Part shown: piece after piece, positions 37,740 through 47,688 of the stretch
Position numbering within the stretch: position 1 is the stretch's first letter
Layout: every line of letters begins with the position of its first letter
NCBI GenBank assembly: GCA_018829445.1
Contig: JAHJTV010000035.1
Location: 1 to 64,000 of the forward strand
Source: a bacterium
Lineage (GTDB): Bacteria > SAR324 > XYD2-FULL-50-16
DNA: 64,000 nucleotides
Direction: 5' to 3'
Program-made: the position numbers and the translations under genes
The notes under the pieces: model-generated
Told to the model about the DNA's origin: nothing
Database searches by the model: none
What the model saw: only the letters and a program-made list of their open reading frames with translations

Positions 37740-38753
37740 ATGGAGCAGAAAGAGAAGATAAAACTAGGGCATGGCAGCGGTGGAAGGATGTCTCAAGAAC
37801 TGTTTGAGTCCCTGTTTCAACCACTGTTTTCAAATGAATACCTGAATGAAGCACATGACGGGGCAATTCTAAAGATGGGAGACAACAGAATTGCTTTTTC
37901 CACCGATTCATTTGTGGTTAAACCTCTGTTTTTTCCCGGCGGAAACATAGGAGATTTGGCTGTCAACGGAACAGTAAATGATGTAACCATGTGCGGAGCG
38001 GACCCCCAGTTTATATCAGCCGGTTTTATTCTGGAAGAGGGGTTTCCCATTGTGCAGTTACAGCAGATCGTAACCTCTATGCAGACAGCTGCAGAAAAGG
38101 CCGGTGTCCTCCTGGTCACAGGTGATACCAAGGTTGTTGAGCGGGGAAGTGCTGACGGTGTATTTATCAATACCTCCGGCATAGGAGTTGTCCGCAGGAA
38201 CGTATCCATTTCTCCGAAAAATGCCCGGGAGGGGGATGTCATACTCATCAATGGTCGAATTGCTGAACATGGTATTGCTGTCATGACAAAAAGAGAAGGG
38301 ATGGAGTTTGAATCCAGTATTTTAAGTGATTGTATGGCTTTAAACAAGATGGTCGGAGCGATACTGGACGAAACCGACGATGTTCATGTCCTTCGTGATC
38401 CAACCCGGGGAGGTATTGCTGCCACATTGAATGAAATAGCCCAGTCATCATCAAAGGGCATTGATTTAATAGAAAATAAAATTCCCCTTGATGACCAGGT
38501 TAAATCAGTGAGTTCGATTTTAGGACTTGACCCCCTCTATATTGCCAATGAAGGCAAAGTGCTGGTTATAGTTGCAGAAAAAAGCGCTGACAAGGTATTG
38601 GAAACTATGAAGCAGTTTTATGAGGGCAGGGAATCTGCAATTATTGGGCGTATAACCAACAATCATCCGGGGAGGGTTGTCATGGAAACATCCATCGGAA
38701 CCAAGAGGATTGTTGATATGCCTTCCGGTGAACAATTGCCCAGAATCTGCTAA
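37740..38753 (+). CDS. hypE: carbamoyl dehydratase HypE
   Basis: A 337-residue protein that dehydrates thiocarbamate on its C-terminal Cys to thiocyanate, the source of the Fe-bound cyanides. The N-terminus has LGHGSGGRMSQ and the C-terminus ends in PRIC, the functional Cys. ATP-binding blocks include DSFVVKPLFFPGGNIGDLAV and DPTRGG. The ATG at 37740 follows AAGGA; an upstream in-frame start overlaps hypC and is less likely. Confidence 0.95.
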   Translation: MEQKEKIKLGHGSGGRMSQELFESLFQPLFSNEYLNEAHDGAILKMGDNRIAFSTDSFVVKPLFFPGGNIGDLAVNGTVNDVTMCGADPQFISAGFILEEGFPIVQLQQIVTSMQTAAEKAGVLLVTGDTKVVERGSADGVFINTSGIGVVRRNVSISPKNAREGDVILINGRIAEHGIAVMTKREGMEFESSILSDCMALNKMVGAILDETDDVHVLRDPTRGGIAATLNEIAQSSSKGIDLIENKIPLDDQVKSVSSILGLDPLYIANEGKVLVIVAEKSADKVLETMKQFYEGRESAIIGRITNNHPGRVVMETSIGTKRIVDMPSGEQLPRIC

Positions 38754-38766
38754 AAGGGTTGAAAAT

Positions 38767-39102
38767 ATGCACGAAGTTTCCCTAATGATGAGCATCATGG
38801 ATATTGCTTTCAGGACAGCCAGGGATGAAAATGCTTGCAAAATAAACAAAATTTCCCTTCAGATTGGTGAAAAGGCAGGCATTGTCGTTGATTCTTTGGA
38901 ATTCGCTTTTGAGATGGTAACCAAAAATACCATAGCCAAAGACGCATCATTGGAAATTGAAACGGTTCCTTTAAAGGGTGAGTGTTTGGTTTGTGGTTTA
39001 CAATTTGTTAGCAGTGAGTTTTTGATTTGTACTGAATGTGGCAATTTCGCCAAGGCCATTTCCGGTCAGGAGTTAAATATTCAATCAATTGAGGTGGAAT
39101 AA
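38767..39102 (+). CDS. hypA: nickel insertion chaperone HypA
   Basis: A 111-residue nickel/zinc chaperone. It starts MHEVSLM, where His2 binds nickel, and has a zinc-binding C-x2-C pair of motifs, CLVCG and CTECG, in the C-terminal half. It works with HypB to load nickel into the hydrogenase large subunit. Its stop codon overlaps the hypB start (TAATG). Confidence 0.95.
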   Translation: MHEVSLMMSIMDIAFRTARDENACKINKISLQIGEKAGIVVDSLEFAFEMVTKNTIAKDASLEIETVPLKGECLVCGLQFVSSEFLICTECGNFAKAISGQELNIQSIEVE

Positions 39103-39875
39103 TGTGTTTGGAATGCGGATGCTCCGAAACTGATGGAGTCACGATAGATGGAAAACCGGTAGGATATGATGATCACCACCATCACGACCATGACCATCAT
39201 CATGACCATTCTTCAGGTACGGGTGCCAGGGAGATCAGTATCAAACAGGAGATCCTTCACAAAAATAATCATATAGCACAACATAATCGCGAACACCTGG
39301 CAGCAAAAGGGATATTCAGTATGAACTGGATAAGTGCTCCGGGATCGGGAAAAACCGCACTGTTGGAACGACTGATCAGGGATTTTGGTTCAGATCTACC
39401 CATGTTTGTGATCGAAGGTGATCAGCAGACCGATAATGATGCCCGACGCATACAGGAAGCCGGTGCAAATGCAATGCAGATCAATACAGGGGCTGCGTGC
39501 CATCTGGATGCCGAAATGATTCACCGGGCGTTACACAAGGCGGATTTGCAGGATTGTCAGTTGCTGGTGATTGAAAACGTTGGCAACATGGTTTGCCCGA
39601 CAGCCTATGATCTTGGGGAAAATCTGAAAGTTGCCATTATCAGTTGCCCGGAAGGTGAGGACAAACCGGTCAAATATCCCGATTTAATCATGGTGGCAGA
39701 TGTTTTGCTGATTAATAAGGTCGACTTGATTCCATATCTGGATTTTAATCTTGAAAACTGCATTACTCTTGCTAAAAAAGTGAATTCCCAGGTCAATATT
39801 TTCCCGATTTCTGCAAAGACGGGTGAAGGTGTTAAGGAATTCTATGAATGGGTCTGCAAGAAAGCCGGATTTTAA
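39102..39875 (+). CDS. hypB: nickel GTPase HypB with His-rich N-terminus
   Basis: A 257-residue G3E-family GTPase. The N-terminus has MCLECGCSE and a histidine-rich stretch (about 26-37) that can store nickel. GTPase motifs are SAPGSGKTALLE (Walker A, about 76-87) and NKVD. It hydrolyses GTP while passing nickel from HypA to the large subunit. It is translationally coupled to hypA and directly abuts hypF. Confidence 0.95.
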   Translation: MCLECGCSETDGVTIDGKPVGYDDHHHHDHDHHHDHSSGTGAREISIKQEILHKNNHIAQHNREHLAAKGIFSMNWISAPGSGKTALLERLIRDFGSDLPMFVIEGDQQTDNDARRIQEAGANAMQINTGAACHLDAEMIHRALHKADLQDCQLLVIENVGNMVCPTAYDLGENLKVAIISCPEGEDKPVKYPDLIMVADVLLINKVDLIPYLDFNLENCITLAKKVNSQVNIFPISAKTGEGVKEFYEWVCKKAGF

Positions 39876-42149
39876 GTGTTATCAAGCAAGATGATAGATG
39901 TCCAGCGGTTGCGAGTTGTTATCAGAGGAGTAGTACAGGGTGTCGGATTCCGCCCGTTCGTCTACAAACTGGCACATTCCCTAGGTCTAAAAGGGTGGGT
40001 CATCAATTCCTCCCAAGGTGTTTTTATTGAGGTGGAAGGTGAAAAGGAGTTGTTGAATTCCTTTTTGGTCAGGGTTGAAAAGGACAAACCAATTCATGCT
40101 TATATCCAAAGTCTGGAGTCCAGTTTTCTTGATGTTGTTGGTTTTGAATCATTTGAAATCAGGAAAAGTGAGGACAAAGGAGAAAAAACCGCTCTGATTT
40201 TACCGGATATTGCCACCTGCCCGGAGTGTTTAAAAGAGGTTTTCGATCCCAATAACAGGCGATATCTTTATCCCTTCACCAACTGCACTCTCTGCGGTCC
40301 CAGGTATACTATTATCAAGTCACTTCCCTATGATCGCCCCAATACCTCCATGCATCAGTTCCCAATGTGTCCGGACTGTCTTAAGGAGTATGAGGATCCC
40401 AATGATCGTCGGTTTCACGCTCAACCAAACGCATGTCCTGTTTGTGGCCCCCATATCTTTACCTGTAAATCCGATGGCACTATCATAACAAAACATCAGG
40501 AGGCGATTCAGACCGTAAGTGACTCATTGCTACAAGGTAAGATAGTTGCAGTGAAGGGCATCGGCGGGTTTCATCTGATGGTTGATGCCGGAAACAGCAA
40601 TGCTGTTTTTGAACTCAGAACAAGAAAGAGAAGAAACGAAAAACCCTTTGCGATCATGATGTCGTCCCTGGAAGCCATCAAGGCGGAATGTGAGGTCGAT
40701 GCCTTGGAGGAGCGTTTACTTCAATCATCTGAATCCCCGGTTGTATTATTGAATCGCAGAACCGGGATTGACTCATCCGGTTTAGTTGAAGAAATTGCAC
40801 CTCGCAATCCAACTGTTGGCATAATGCTGCCCTATACTCCCCTCCATCACATCCTAATGAAGACGGTTAAGATTCCAATGGTAGCCACGAGTGGAAATCT
40901 GTCGGATGAGCCCATCTGTATCGATAATGAAGAGGCATTAAAACGGCTTGGCACGATTGCAGATGTTTTTCTATTGCATAATCGACCCATAATACGTCAT
41001 GTGGATGATTCTCTGGTTCGAATGATGGCGGGAAGAGAGATGGTTATCAGACGGGCAAGAGGATATGCCCCTCTTCCGATTACGGTACCAAAAAAGAGAA
41101 AGGCGGCTTTGGCGGTTGGCGCTCATCAGAAGAATACCATCGCATTTCAGATCGGAAATAATGTTATTTTGAGTCAGCATGTTGGAGATCTGGAAACGGA
41201 ACAGGCTTATGACGCCTTTGAGAAATCCATCGACAGCCTGAAAATGTTATATGAAGTAAAGCCTGAGTGGGTCGTTTGCGATCATCATCCGGGATATCTT
41301 TCTACAAAGTATGCTCAGGAATGTGGCTTACCGTTGAAGGAAATACAGCATCATCATGCTCACATTGCAGCTTGTATGGCAGAGAATCAGCTCTCAGGAG
41401 AAGTCCTGGGGATTTCCTGGGATGGAACCGGAGCCGGATGGGATGATACCATATGGGGTGGAGAATTCCTGGTAGGAAATGAAATGAAGATGGAGCGATT
41501 TACCTGGTTACGTTGTTTTCGATTGCCCGGGTCAAGTCAGGCGGTAAAAGAACCAAGACGTTCAGCTCTTGGAGTCTTATATGAAGTGTTCGGGGCTGAT
41601 CTGTTTGAGATGACCGATCTATTGCCGGTTGCTGCGTTTGATACCGGGGAACTCAAGCTGATTAAACAGATGATGACAAAGGAGTTTAATTCTCCATTGA
41701 CCTCAAGCGCAGGGCGTTTATTTGATGCAGTATCTTCGATCATCGGCATCAGACAAGTAGCTTCATTTGAGGGACAGGGTGCGATGGAGCTGGAATTTGA
41801 GATTGGCAAAAACCGTTGCAATGATTACTATTCATTTACTCAAAGCGATCAGATCGATTGGTCACCGATGATTAAAGAGATTGTAGAGGATTGGAGCCGG
41901 GGAATTGCCAGGGCGGTCATTTCTCAAAAATTTCACAACACCCTGGTGGAGATGATTGTCGCTGTAGCAATGACTTTAAAGATAGAAAGGGTTTTACTCT
42001 CCGGAGGTTGTTTTCAAAATCGATATTTAACGGAACATGCCATATTCAGACTGAAAGAGGAGGGGTTTAAGCCCTATTGGCATCAGAGAGTACCACCTAA
42101 TGACGGTAACATCGCGTTGGGGCAGTTATATGCATGTGGGGATACATAG
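39876..42149 (+). CDS. hypF: carbamoyltransferase HypF
   Basis: A 757-residue enzyme that makes the cyanide precursor from carbamoyl phosphate and transfers it to HypE. Domains in order are an acylphosphatase (GVVQGVGFRPFVYKLA near the N-terminus), two zinc fingers (CPECL ... CTLC and CPDCL ... CPVC), a YrdC-like domain, and a Kae1-like C-terminal domain (HHHAHIAACMAEN). The GTG at 39876 directly follows the hypB stop; an ATG at 39891 is an equally possible start. Confidence 0.95.
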   Translation: MLSSKMIDVQRLRVVIRGVVQGVGFRPFVYKLAHSLGLKGWVINSSQGVFIEVEGEKELLNSFLVRVEKDKPIHAYIQSLESSFLDVVGFESFEIRKSEDKGEKTALILPDIATCPECLKEVFDPNNRRYLYPFTNCTLCGPRYTIIKSLPYDRPNTSMHQFPMCPDCLKEYEDPNDRRFHAQPNACPVCGPHIFTCKSDGTIITKHQEAIQTVSDSLLQGKIVAVKGIGGFHLMVDAGNSNAVFELRTRKRRNEKPFAIMMSSLEAIKAECEVDALEERLLQSSESPVVLLNRRTGIDSSGLVEEIAPRNPTVGIMLPYTPLHHILMKTVKIPMVATSGNLSDEPICIDNEEALKRLGTIADVFLLHNRPIIRHVDDSLVRMMAGREMVIRRARGYAPLPITVPKKRKAALAVGAHQKNTIAFQIGNNVILSQHVGDLETEQAYDAFEKSIDSLKMLYEVKPEWVVCDHHPGYLSTKYAQECGLPLKEIQHHHAHIAACMAENQLSGEVLGISWDGTGAGWDDTIWGGEFLVGNEMKMERFTWLRCFRLPGSSQAVKEPRRSALGVLYEVFGADLFEMTDLLPVAAFDTGELKLIKQMMTKEFNSPLTSSAGRLFDAVSSIIGIRQVASFEGQGAMELEFEIGKNRCNDYYSFTQSDQIDWSPMIKEIVEDWSRGIARAVISQKFHNTLVEMIVAVAMTLKIERVLLSGGCFQNRYLTEHAIFRLKEEGFKPYWHQRVPPNDGNIALGQLYACGDT

Positions 42150-42196
42150 TTGATAACTTTTAAAATCGCGTTTTTACACATCAAGGGATGCATAAA

Positions 42197-43306
42197 ATGG
42201 ACTTTAATCAAACGCTTAAAGAGTATGAGAATCGTGATCTTGTTTTAGGATTGGCAGGAAATATTGAAAAAACGGTGTCAAAGATCGGTAAAACAAGACT
42301 GATGCATGTCTGCGGAACCCATGAGCACGAGATTGTGAAATACGGCATCAGACAATTGCTCCCCCCCGATCTGGAGATTATCCCCGGTCCGGGATGTCCT
42401 GTTTGTATATGTCCGGTAGAGTTGATTGATGAAGCTATTACTCTGTCGTATCAGGATAATATTACTGTCCTGACCTTTGGTGATATGCTTCGTGTTCCAG
42501 CGACCAAAGAATCCCTTGATGATGCCAGGAATAACGGCGGTTCGGTTAAAATGGTATACGGTCCGTTGGATGCGATAAAACTGGCGCAGGCAAAACCGAA
42601 TGAAAAATTTGTATTCTTTTCCGTTGGATTTGAAACTACGACTGCTGGAATTGCCGGCATTATCAAACATGGAGTTCCCGATAATCTGTTTTTTTTAATC
42701 GCCAATCGCTATATCCCCCCTGTATTTAAATTGCTGATGGAAGTACATGATCGAAAATCGATACAGGGGTTTCTCCTGGCCGGTCATGCGGCGACCATTA
42801 CCGGAATAGGTCCCTATGGCTATATGAAAACAAAATATCAGCTACCCTGTGTGGTCGCCGGTTTTACTCCCGTCGATATTTTATCTGCCATCAACAATGT
42901 CTTACTCTTAATCGAGAAGGGAGAGGCTGGAATCATCAACTCCTATTCCAGAGTCGTTAATAATGAAGGCAATCAATCGGCATTGAAGATGATGGATGAA
43001 GTATTTAACCTTGTTCCCGGTGTTTGGAGAGGAATCAGCACTGTTGATGGTACGGCATATTCCCTAAAAGAAAAATATAAGCACCTCGACGCGGAAAAAC
43101 AGTTCGATTGTACTCCACCCTATGAATCAAGAGCGACTCCTCCCGGTTGTCAATGTCATCGAATCATGCTGGGAGAGATCCCGCCCACGGAATGCAAGAT
43201 GTTTAAATCAAAATGCACACCGAACGATCCTTACGGTCCCTGCATGGTTTCCTTGGAAGGAACCTGTCATACGTGGTTTCATGGATTTCACGAAATAGTT
43301 GTATAG
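42197..43306 (+). CDS. hypD: hydrogenase iron-cyanide assembly protein HypD
   Basis: A 369-residue [4Fe-4S] protein that builds the Fe(CN)2CO unit with HypC. Motifs include MHVCGTHEHEIVKYGIR, PGPGCPVCICP and GFETTTAG, and conserved cysteines near the C-terminus (PPGCQCHRIMLG). The start at 42197 is chosen because AAGGG lies nine bases upstream; an ATG at 42188 abuts that site. It is the last gene of the hyp operon. Confidence 0.95.
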   Translation: MDFNQTLKEYENRDLVLGLAGNIEKTVSKIGKTRLMHVCGTHEHEIVKYGIRQLLPPDLEIIPGPGCPVCICPVELIDEAITLSYQDNITVLTFGDMLRVPATKESLDDARNNGGSVKMVYGPLDAIKLAQAKPNEKFVFFSVGFETTTAGIAGIIKHGVPDNLFFLIANRYIPPVFKLLMEVHDRKSIQGFLLAGHAATITGIGPYGYMKTKYQLPCVVAGFTPVDILSAINNVLLLIEKGEAGIINSYSRVVNNEGNQSALKMMDEVFNLVPGVWRGISTVDGTAYSLKEKYKHLDAEKQFDCTPPYESRATPPGCQCHRIMLGEIPPTECKMFKSKCTPNDPYGPCMVSLEGTCHTWFHGFHEIVV

Positions 43307-43344
43307 TCAAAGAAATCTTCTCTGAAATCTCTTTGACCAGAAAA

Positions 43345-43408
43345 GGATTAGTGTCTCTACTGACTGCCATATTTCTATAGAATTATATGGCAGTATGGAG
43401 TCTAATCC
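43345..43408. repeat. long imperfect inverted repeat after hypD
   Basis: Outer arms GGATTAG (43345-43351) and CTAATCC (43402-43408) enclose a perfect 10-bp stem ACTGCCATAT / ATATGGCAGT (43363-43372, 43385-43394) with an inner palindrome TTCTATAGAA. It may be a terminator for the hyp operon, but no T-run follows; a small non-autonomous element or a structured RNA is also possible. Confidence 0.5.
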
Positions 43409-43597
43409 ATTTTCCGCCTGATTTCCCAAGGCATTAAGTAGATTTTGTCCTGCCAGCACTCCCCAAATATACAGCTTTTCTTAAATAATGTTTGCCATTG
43501 AATTCCCGTCGTGCTAAAAGGAGCTTAAGTTTTTTCCTGTTGTATCCTGAGATGGAGCATGATCTCAGAATTTATAAAACTTAATGGGAGGTTGGTT

Positions 43598-45310
43598 ATG
43601 TCGATAGAAAGATATCAAAAGTGGAGAGACCAAAAAGGAAGACCTTTCACACCCGTATCCATAGACGGATTAGCTTTGATTAGTGACAGGTACCTCAACA
43701 AGGGAACTGCCTTTTCTCGCGAGGAAAGGAAGGCATTACATTTGGATGGTCTTATCCCTCCCAATTTGCAGACACTGGAAGATCAAAAAGTGAGAGTATA
43801 TGAAGGATTTTGTGAGGCAAAGACAGATATAGAAAAATACATCTATCTCCGCTCACTTCAAGATCGCAATGAAACGCTTTATTACAGCCTGCTTGAGGAG
43901 CATATTGAAGAGATGCTCCCTATTATTTATATCCCAACCGTTGTTACAGCCTGCGTGCAATTCAGCCACCATTACCAGAGAGCCCGGGGACTTTATATCA
44001 CAAAGGAGAATGTAGATAATATGCATGATATGACGCATCATTTTCCTTCCCAGGATATTAAATTAATTATTGCGACTGACAGCCAGGGAATTATCGGAAT
44101 GCAGGATATTGGAGTCGGCGGAATGGCCATTCCCATAAGCAAGCTTTCCCTTTATACTTTGGGGTGCGGTGTCCATCCATCGTACTGTTTACCGATAGCA
44201 TTGGATGTTGGAACCGATAATGAAGAGCTTTTGGCAGATCCGCTTTATTTAGGGGTTGGACATAAGCGGATCAAAGGGGCTGAATACGAGGAATTTATTG
44301 ATAAATTTGTAGAAAATATCCGCCGTGCATTTCCTAAGGCGATTTTACATTGGGAGGATTTTGCGAAGCATCGCGCTTTTCAAATACTGGAGAAATACAG
44401 GGATTGTTTTCCAACCTTTAATGATGATATTCAGGGTACAGGTGCGGTTGTTTTGGCAGGTGTATTAAACGCTGTCAAGCTGAAAGAGGAGAAGCTGTCT
44501 GATCAGAGATTCATCATATTTGGTGCTGGTTCGGGAGGAATAGGGTTTGCCCGTCAGGTAGTTCATGAACTGGTTAGTGAAGGTTTGAGTGAAATCGAAG
44601 CCTATGACAGAATCTGTTTGATCGATTCCAAGGGATGTGTTTTGAAAAATAGACCCGGACTTGAAGATTATAAAAGCCCCTTCGGTAAGAACCCTTCAAT
44701 TATGGCAGATTGGAATCTGAATGCCGATCAACATAACTTGCTGGATATCATTGAAAAATCAAAAGCAACATTCTTGATCGGTATGTCAGGGCAGCATAAT
44801 GTTTTTAGAGAGGAGCATATAAAAGCAATGCTTAAAAACACCGACCAGCCCGTCGTTTTCCCGCTCACCAATCCTGCTGAGGAATGTGAAGCGATTCCTG
44901 AAGACTTGTATAAATGGAGCAATGGAAAAGCAATTGTTGCCTTGGGAAGCGCCTGGTCTCGTGTGGAGCATGGCGGTAAAGAACTTAGAATAGGGGTGGC
45001 AAGTAATGCCTTTGTTTTTCCGGGTGTTGCGATGGCAGTGTTATTATCCAATTCAGACAGGATTCCGGATTCTTTTTTTTCAATTGCTGCACACTCACTC
45101 GCATCCTGCGTCAGTAAAAAAGATATTGATGAAGGAGCTATCTATCCCAGGATAAGGGATATTCAGAATGTTGGCATGAGAATCGCCATAGATATTTTGC
45201 GGGATATAAACAAGTCCGGATCGGGGAAGGTTGTTGAGGAACACGATCTTTATGATCTGGTAAAATCGTACGTGTGGAAACCTGCCTATCATCCTTATAA
45301 AAAAGTATAA
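43598..45310 (+). CDS. maeA: NAD-dependent malic enzyme (oxaloacetate-decarboxylating)
   Basis: A 570-residue malic enzyme of the large bacterial/mitochondrial type, oxidising malate to pyruvate and CO2 with NAD+. Signature stretches are GTAFSREERKALHLDGL, YIPTVVTACVQFSHHY, the metal site HWEDFAKHRAF and FNDDIQGTGAVVLAG, and the NAD-binding GAGSGGIGFARQ. The ATG at 43598 has GGGAGG six bases upstream; the frame extends 13 codons further. It links C4 acids to pyruvate and NADH. It lies alone between hyp and nuo. Confidence 0.94.
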   Translation: MSIERYQKWRDQKGRPFTPVSIDGLALISDRYLNKGTAFSREERKALHLDGLIPPNLQTLEDQKVRVYEGFCEAKTDIEKYIYLRSLQDRNETLYYSLLEEHIEEMLPIIYIPTVVTACVQFSHHYQRARGLYITKENVDNMHDMTHHFPSQDIKLIIATDSQGIIGMQDIGVGGMAIPISKLSLYTLGCGVHPSYCLPIALDVGTDNEELLADPLYLGVGHKRIKGAEYEEFIDKFVENIRRAFPKAILHWEDFAKHRAFQILEKYRDCFPTFNDDIQGTGAVVLAGVLNAVKLKEEKLSDQRFIIFGAGSGGIGFARQVVHELVSEGLSEIEAYDRICLIDSKGCVLKNRPGLEDYKSPFGKNPSIMADWNLNADQHNLLDIIEKSKATFLIGMSGQHNVFREEHIKAMLKNTDQPVVFPLTNPAEECEAIPEDLYKWSNGKAIVALGSAWSRVEHGGKELRIGVASNAFVFPGVAMAVLLSNSDRIPDSFFSIAAHSLASCVSKKDIDEGAIYPRIRDIQNVGMRIAIDILRDINKSGSGKVVEEHDLYDLVKSYVWKPAYHPYKKV

Positions 45311-46092
45311 CGTTTCTGCAGCCTCGCTTGACTTCTGTCATTTACGATAATCAGCCAATCAATGAAAATCCTATGGATTGGCTGATTGTCACGCCAAGAT
45401 CAGAACTTGGAGTTTCCTTCGGATATTTCCGGTACGAATCAATATATACATTTTTATTGGTTGCCTGAGTGTGTTTTTATGCTGATACATATGCAAACAT
45501 ATTGATTTGTGTATGTATATCAGGTCGATAGAACGTGATAATCTACTATTGTCCAAACGACATGGCGCCTTATTCCACATTCTATGAAATTTTGAGGGAG
45601 TAAATATCACTGAAATCATCACGAGTTTGAAATAGAATCGAGGTTTTAGCCAATATTTTTATTTACAATGATCTTTGTTTATTTTAACCAAACCATCGCA
45701 TTTGGGTCCCCTTAATTTATTTTTTGAGGTTGAGGCCTATAAGAACTGATAACTGAAATATTTGCCTTAAAACTTTACATCAGTAGGATTTACTATACAC
45801 CTGAGAATGATCAATCTGATTCTGAAAAAATTATAAAGCACCAATTAATTCTGAAGAGTAGGCTTTCAGATATTGATATAGCTCAAGGCCGGTCATAACA
45901 GGTTAAAGATAGATATCATCCGCGATAATGTGACAAAGATCATCGTCGATTGATAAATATCTTTGAAAGTAAAGTTCAATAATTTTTATCATAACAGCAT
46001 GAAAAAAAATCCAGTAGTTTTGGAAAAAATGCGAAATGCATAGAAAGCATCGTCGATTATTTCGTTACATTACAAATTAAAGGAAAAACAGG
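45311..46092. other. 780-bp gap between maeA and nuoA
   Basis: No gene. It contains the inverted repeat described next, and its right end must hold the nuo operon promoter. I see no sigma54-type or clear sigma70 promoter. Confidence 0.4.
45349..45387. terminator. hairpin downstream of maeA
   Basis: AATCAGCCAATC (45349-45360) and GATTGGCTGATT (45376-45387) form a perfect 12-bp stem with a 15-base loop, 38 bases after the maeA stop. No T-run follows, so it is a possible factor-dependent or inefficient terminator. Confidence 0.5.
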
Positions 46093-46485
46093 ATGTTATT
46101 TGAGTTTTCGAATGTCGCAATTTTTTTGATTATCGCGGTTGTTTTTGTATTGGTGGTTCTATCAATAGGCAAACTCTTAAGACCCGATAATCCGAGCCCT
46201 GGAAAAAGTGCAGTCTATGAATGTGGAGAACCTCCCGTAGGGTCAGGTTATTCTCAGTTCAACATGCGTTTTTATTTAATTGCATTTGTGTTTGTCATTT
46301 TTGATGTGGAAATTGCCTTTATGTTTCCGGTTACCGTTGTTTTTCGGGAACTATTGGAGAAAGGCATGGGAATTTTGGCATTTGTTGAGATTACCATATT
46401 TATTGTGATCCTCCTGGTTGGTTTTGTTTACGCCTGGACCCAGGGCGGATTAGACTGGGTTAGAAACTCAGAAAAAGCAGATTAG
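46093..46485 (+). CDS. nuoA: NADH-quinone oxidoreductase subunit A
   Basis: A 130-residue subunit with three predicted membrane helices. The family block ECGEPPVGSGYSQFNMRFY and the segment FVIFDVEIAFMFP are present. NuoA sits next to the quinone-binding region of complex I. First gene of an 11-gene nuo operon. Confidence 0.95.
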   Translation: MLFEFSNVAIFLIIAVVFVLVVLSIGKLLRPDNPSPGKSAVYECGEPPVGSGYSQFNMRFYLIAFVFVIFDVEIAFMFPVTVVFRELLEKGMGILAFVEITIFIVILLVGFVYAWTQGGLDWVRNSEKAD

Positions 46486-46553
46486 GTGGTGGGCCGTAGT
46501 AAATAACCATTACAAATGCAATATTTAATTTGTCATATTTTTAAAGAACTCAA

Positions 46554-47045
46554 ATGAAAACACTACATAACAGTTTTAAATCAGACGGAGTTGTCATCTC
46601 GACTGTTGATTACCTTGTCAACCTGGCTCGGGCGAACTCACTGTGGTACTTACTTTTCTCCACAGCCTGCTGTGGAATTGAACTCATGCAGACGGGTGGT
46701 CCAAGGGCTGATTTTGAACGGTTCGGTTCCGCTCCTCGCGCGGTGCCGAGACAGGCAGATGTTATGCTGGTTGCCGGAACCATTACTTTGAAAATGGCCA
46801 GCAGAGTTAAAACATTGTACGACCAAATGGCTGACCCTAAGTATGTTATCTCCATGGGGAGTTGTGCCAATACCGGCGGGTTGTTTCAAGGCGGTTACTC
46901 TGTTCTGCACGGTGTCGACCGGGTTATTCCTGTTGATGTTTATCTTCCTGGCTGTCCACCAAGACCGGAAGCTTTATTGTCCGCTCTTATCGATCTTCAG
47001 AAGAAAATTAAAAAAGAAAAATATTTTAGAAAAAAAATATCCTGA
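46554..47045 (+). CDS. nuoB: NADH-quinone oxidoreductase subunit B
   Basis: A 163-residue Fe-S subunit that holds cluster N2, the electron donor to quinone. The tandem Cys pair in TACCGIELM, the SMGSCANTGG motif and the PGCPPRPEAL motif give the four ligands. The first about 20 residues precede the TVDYLVNLARANSLW block. It follows nuoA by 68 bases. Confidence 0.96.
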   Translation: MKTLHNSFKSDGVVISTVDYLVNLARANSLWYLLFSTACCGIELMQTGGPRADFERFGSAPRAVPRQADVMLVAGTITLKMASRVKTLYDQMADPKYVISMGSCANTGGLFQGGYSVLHGVDRVIPVDVYLPGCPPRPEALLSALIDLQKKIKKEKYFRKKIS

Positions 47046-47107
47046 TTCAGTTTTCTACACCAGCTGATTTTGTATTTCCCTTATATATTTAAGTTGAGGA
47101 GTGTACG

Positions 47108-47686
47108 TTGAATACTTTAGAAATATATGAACAAATCAAAAAAAATACTAAAGCCGTAGTATACTTTCAGGAAGAGGAGGGGCCCACTCCAAGTATTTAT
47201 GTTCGCTCCGACTATCTCCTTGAGGTCATGAACTATTTAAAGAATGATGACCAGTTATTCTTTGAATCTCTCATGAGTCAAACCGGATTCCACGAAACTG
47301 AGAACTCCAAGCTGTTCTGGCATCTTTATTTTGATGTCAATATTGAAGAGGATGGGGAACATTCCCATGAAGAGTTGCGACTATTCTGGCATCTGTATTC
47401 ATATCGCCAGGGTCACAGGGTTGTAATTGAATCCAGTGTTCCCATCGGCAAGCCTGAAATTGCCAGTGTCGCTTCAATATGGAAAGGCGCAGACTGGCTG
47501 GAGAGAGAGACTTATGATCTACTGGGAGTTAAATTTATAGGTCACCCGGACCTGAGAAGAATAATGCTCCCACCCGATTGGGAAGGGTTTCCCTTGAGGA
47601 AAGACTATATATCTCCTTTATCTTATCAAACCATCGATAACACTCCATCGGAAATCACACGCAGTTTTCAAGAAAAAGGGAAGTAA
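47108..47686 (+). CDS. nuoC: NADH-quinone oxidoreductase subunit C
   Basis: A 192-residue peripheral-arm subunit with the family signature EGFPLRKDY near residues 163-171 and [12 protein letters not shown]. It starts at a TTG with GAGGAG five bases upstream. NuoC and NuoD are separate here rather than fused. Confidence 0.93.
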   Translation: MNTLEIYEQIKKNTKAVVYFQEEEGPTPSIYVRSDYLLEVMNYLKNDDQLFFESLMSQTGFHETENSKLFWHLYFDVNIEEDGEHSHEELRLFWHLYSYRQGHRVVIESSVPIGKPEIASVASIWKGADWLERETYDLLGVKFIGHPDLRRIMLPPDWEGFPLRKDYISPLSYQTIDNTPSEITRSFQEKGK

Positions 47687-47688
47687 AC

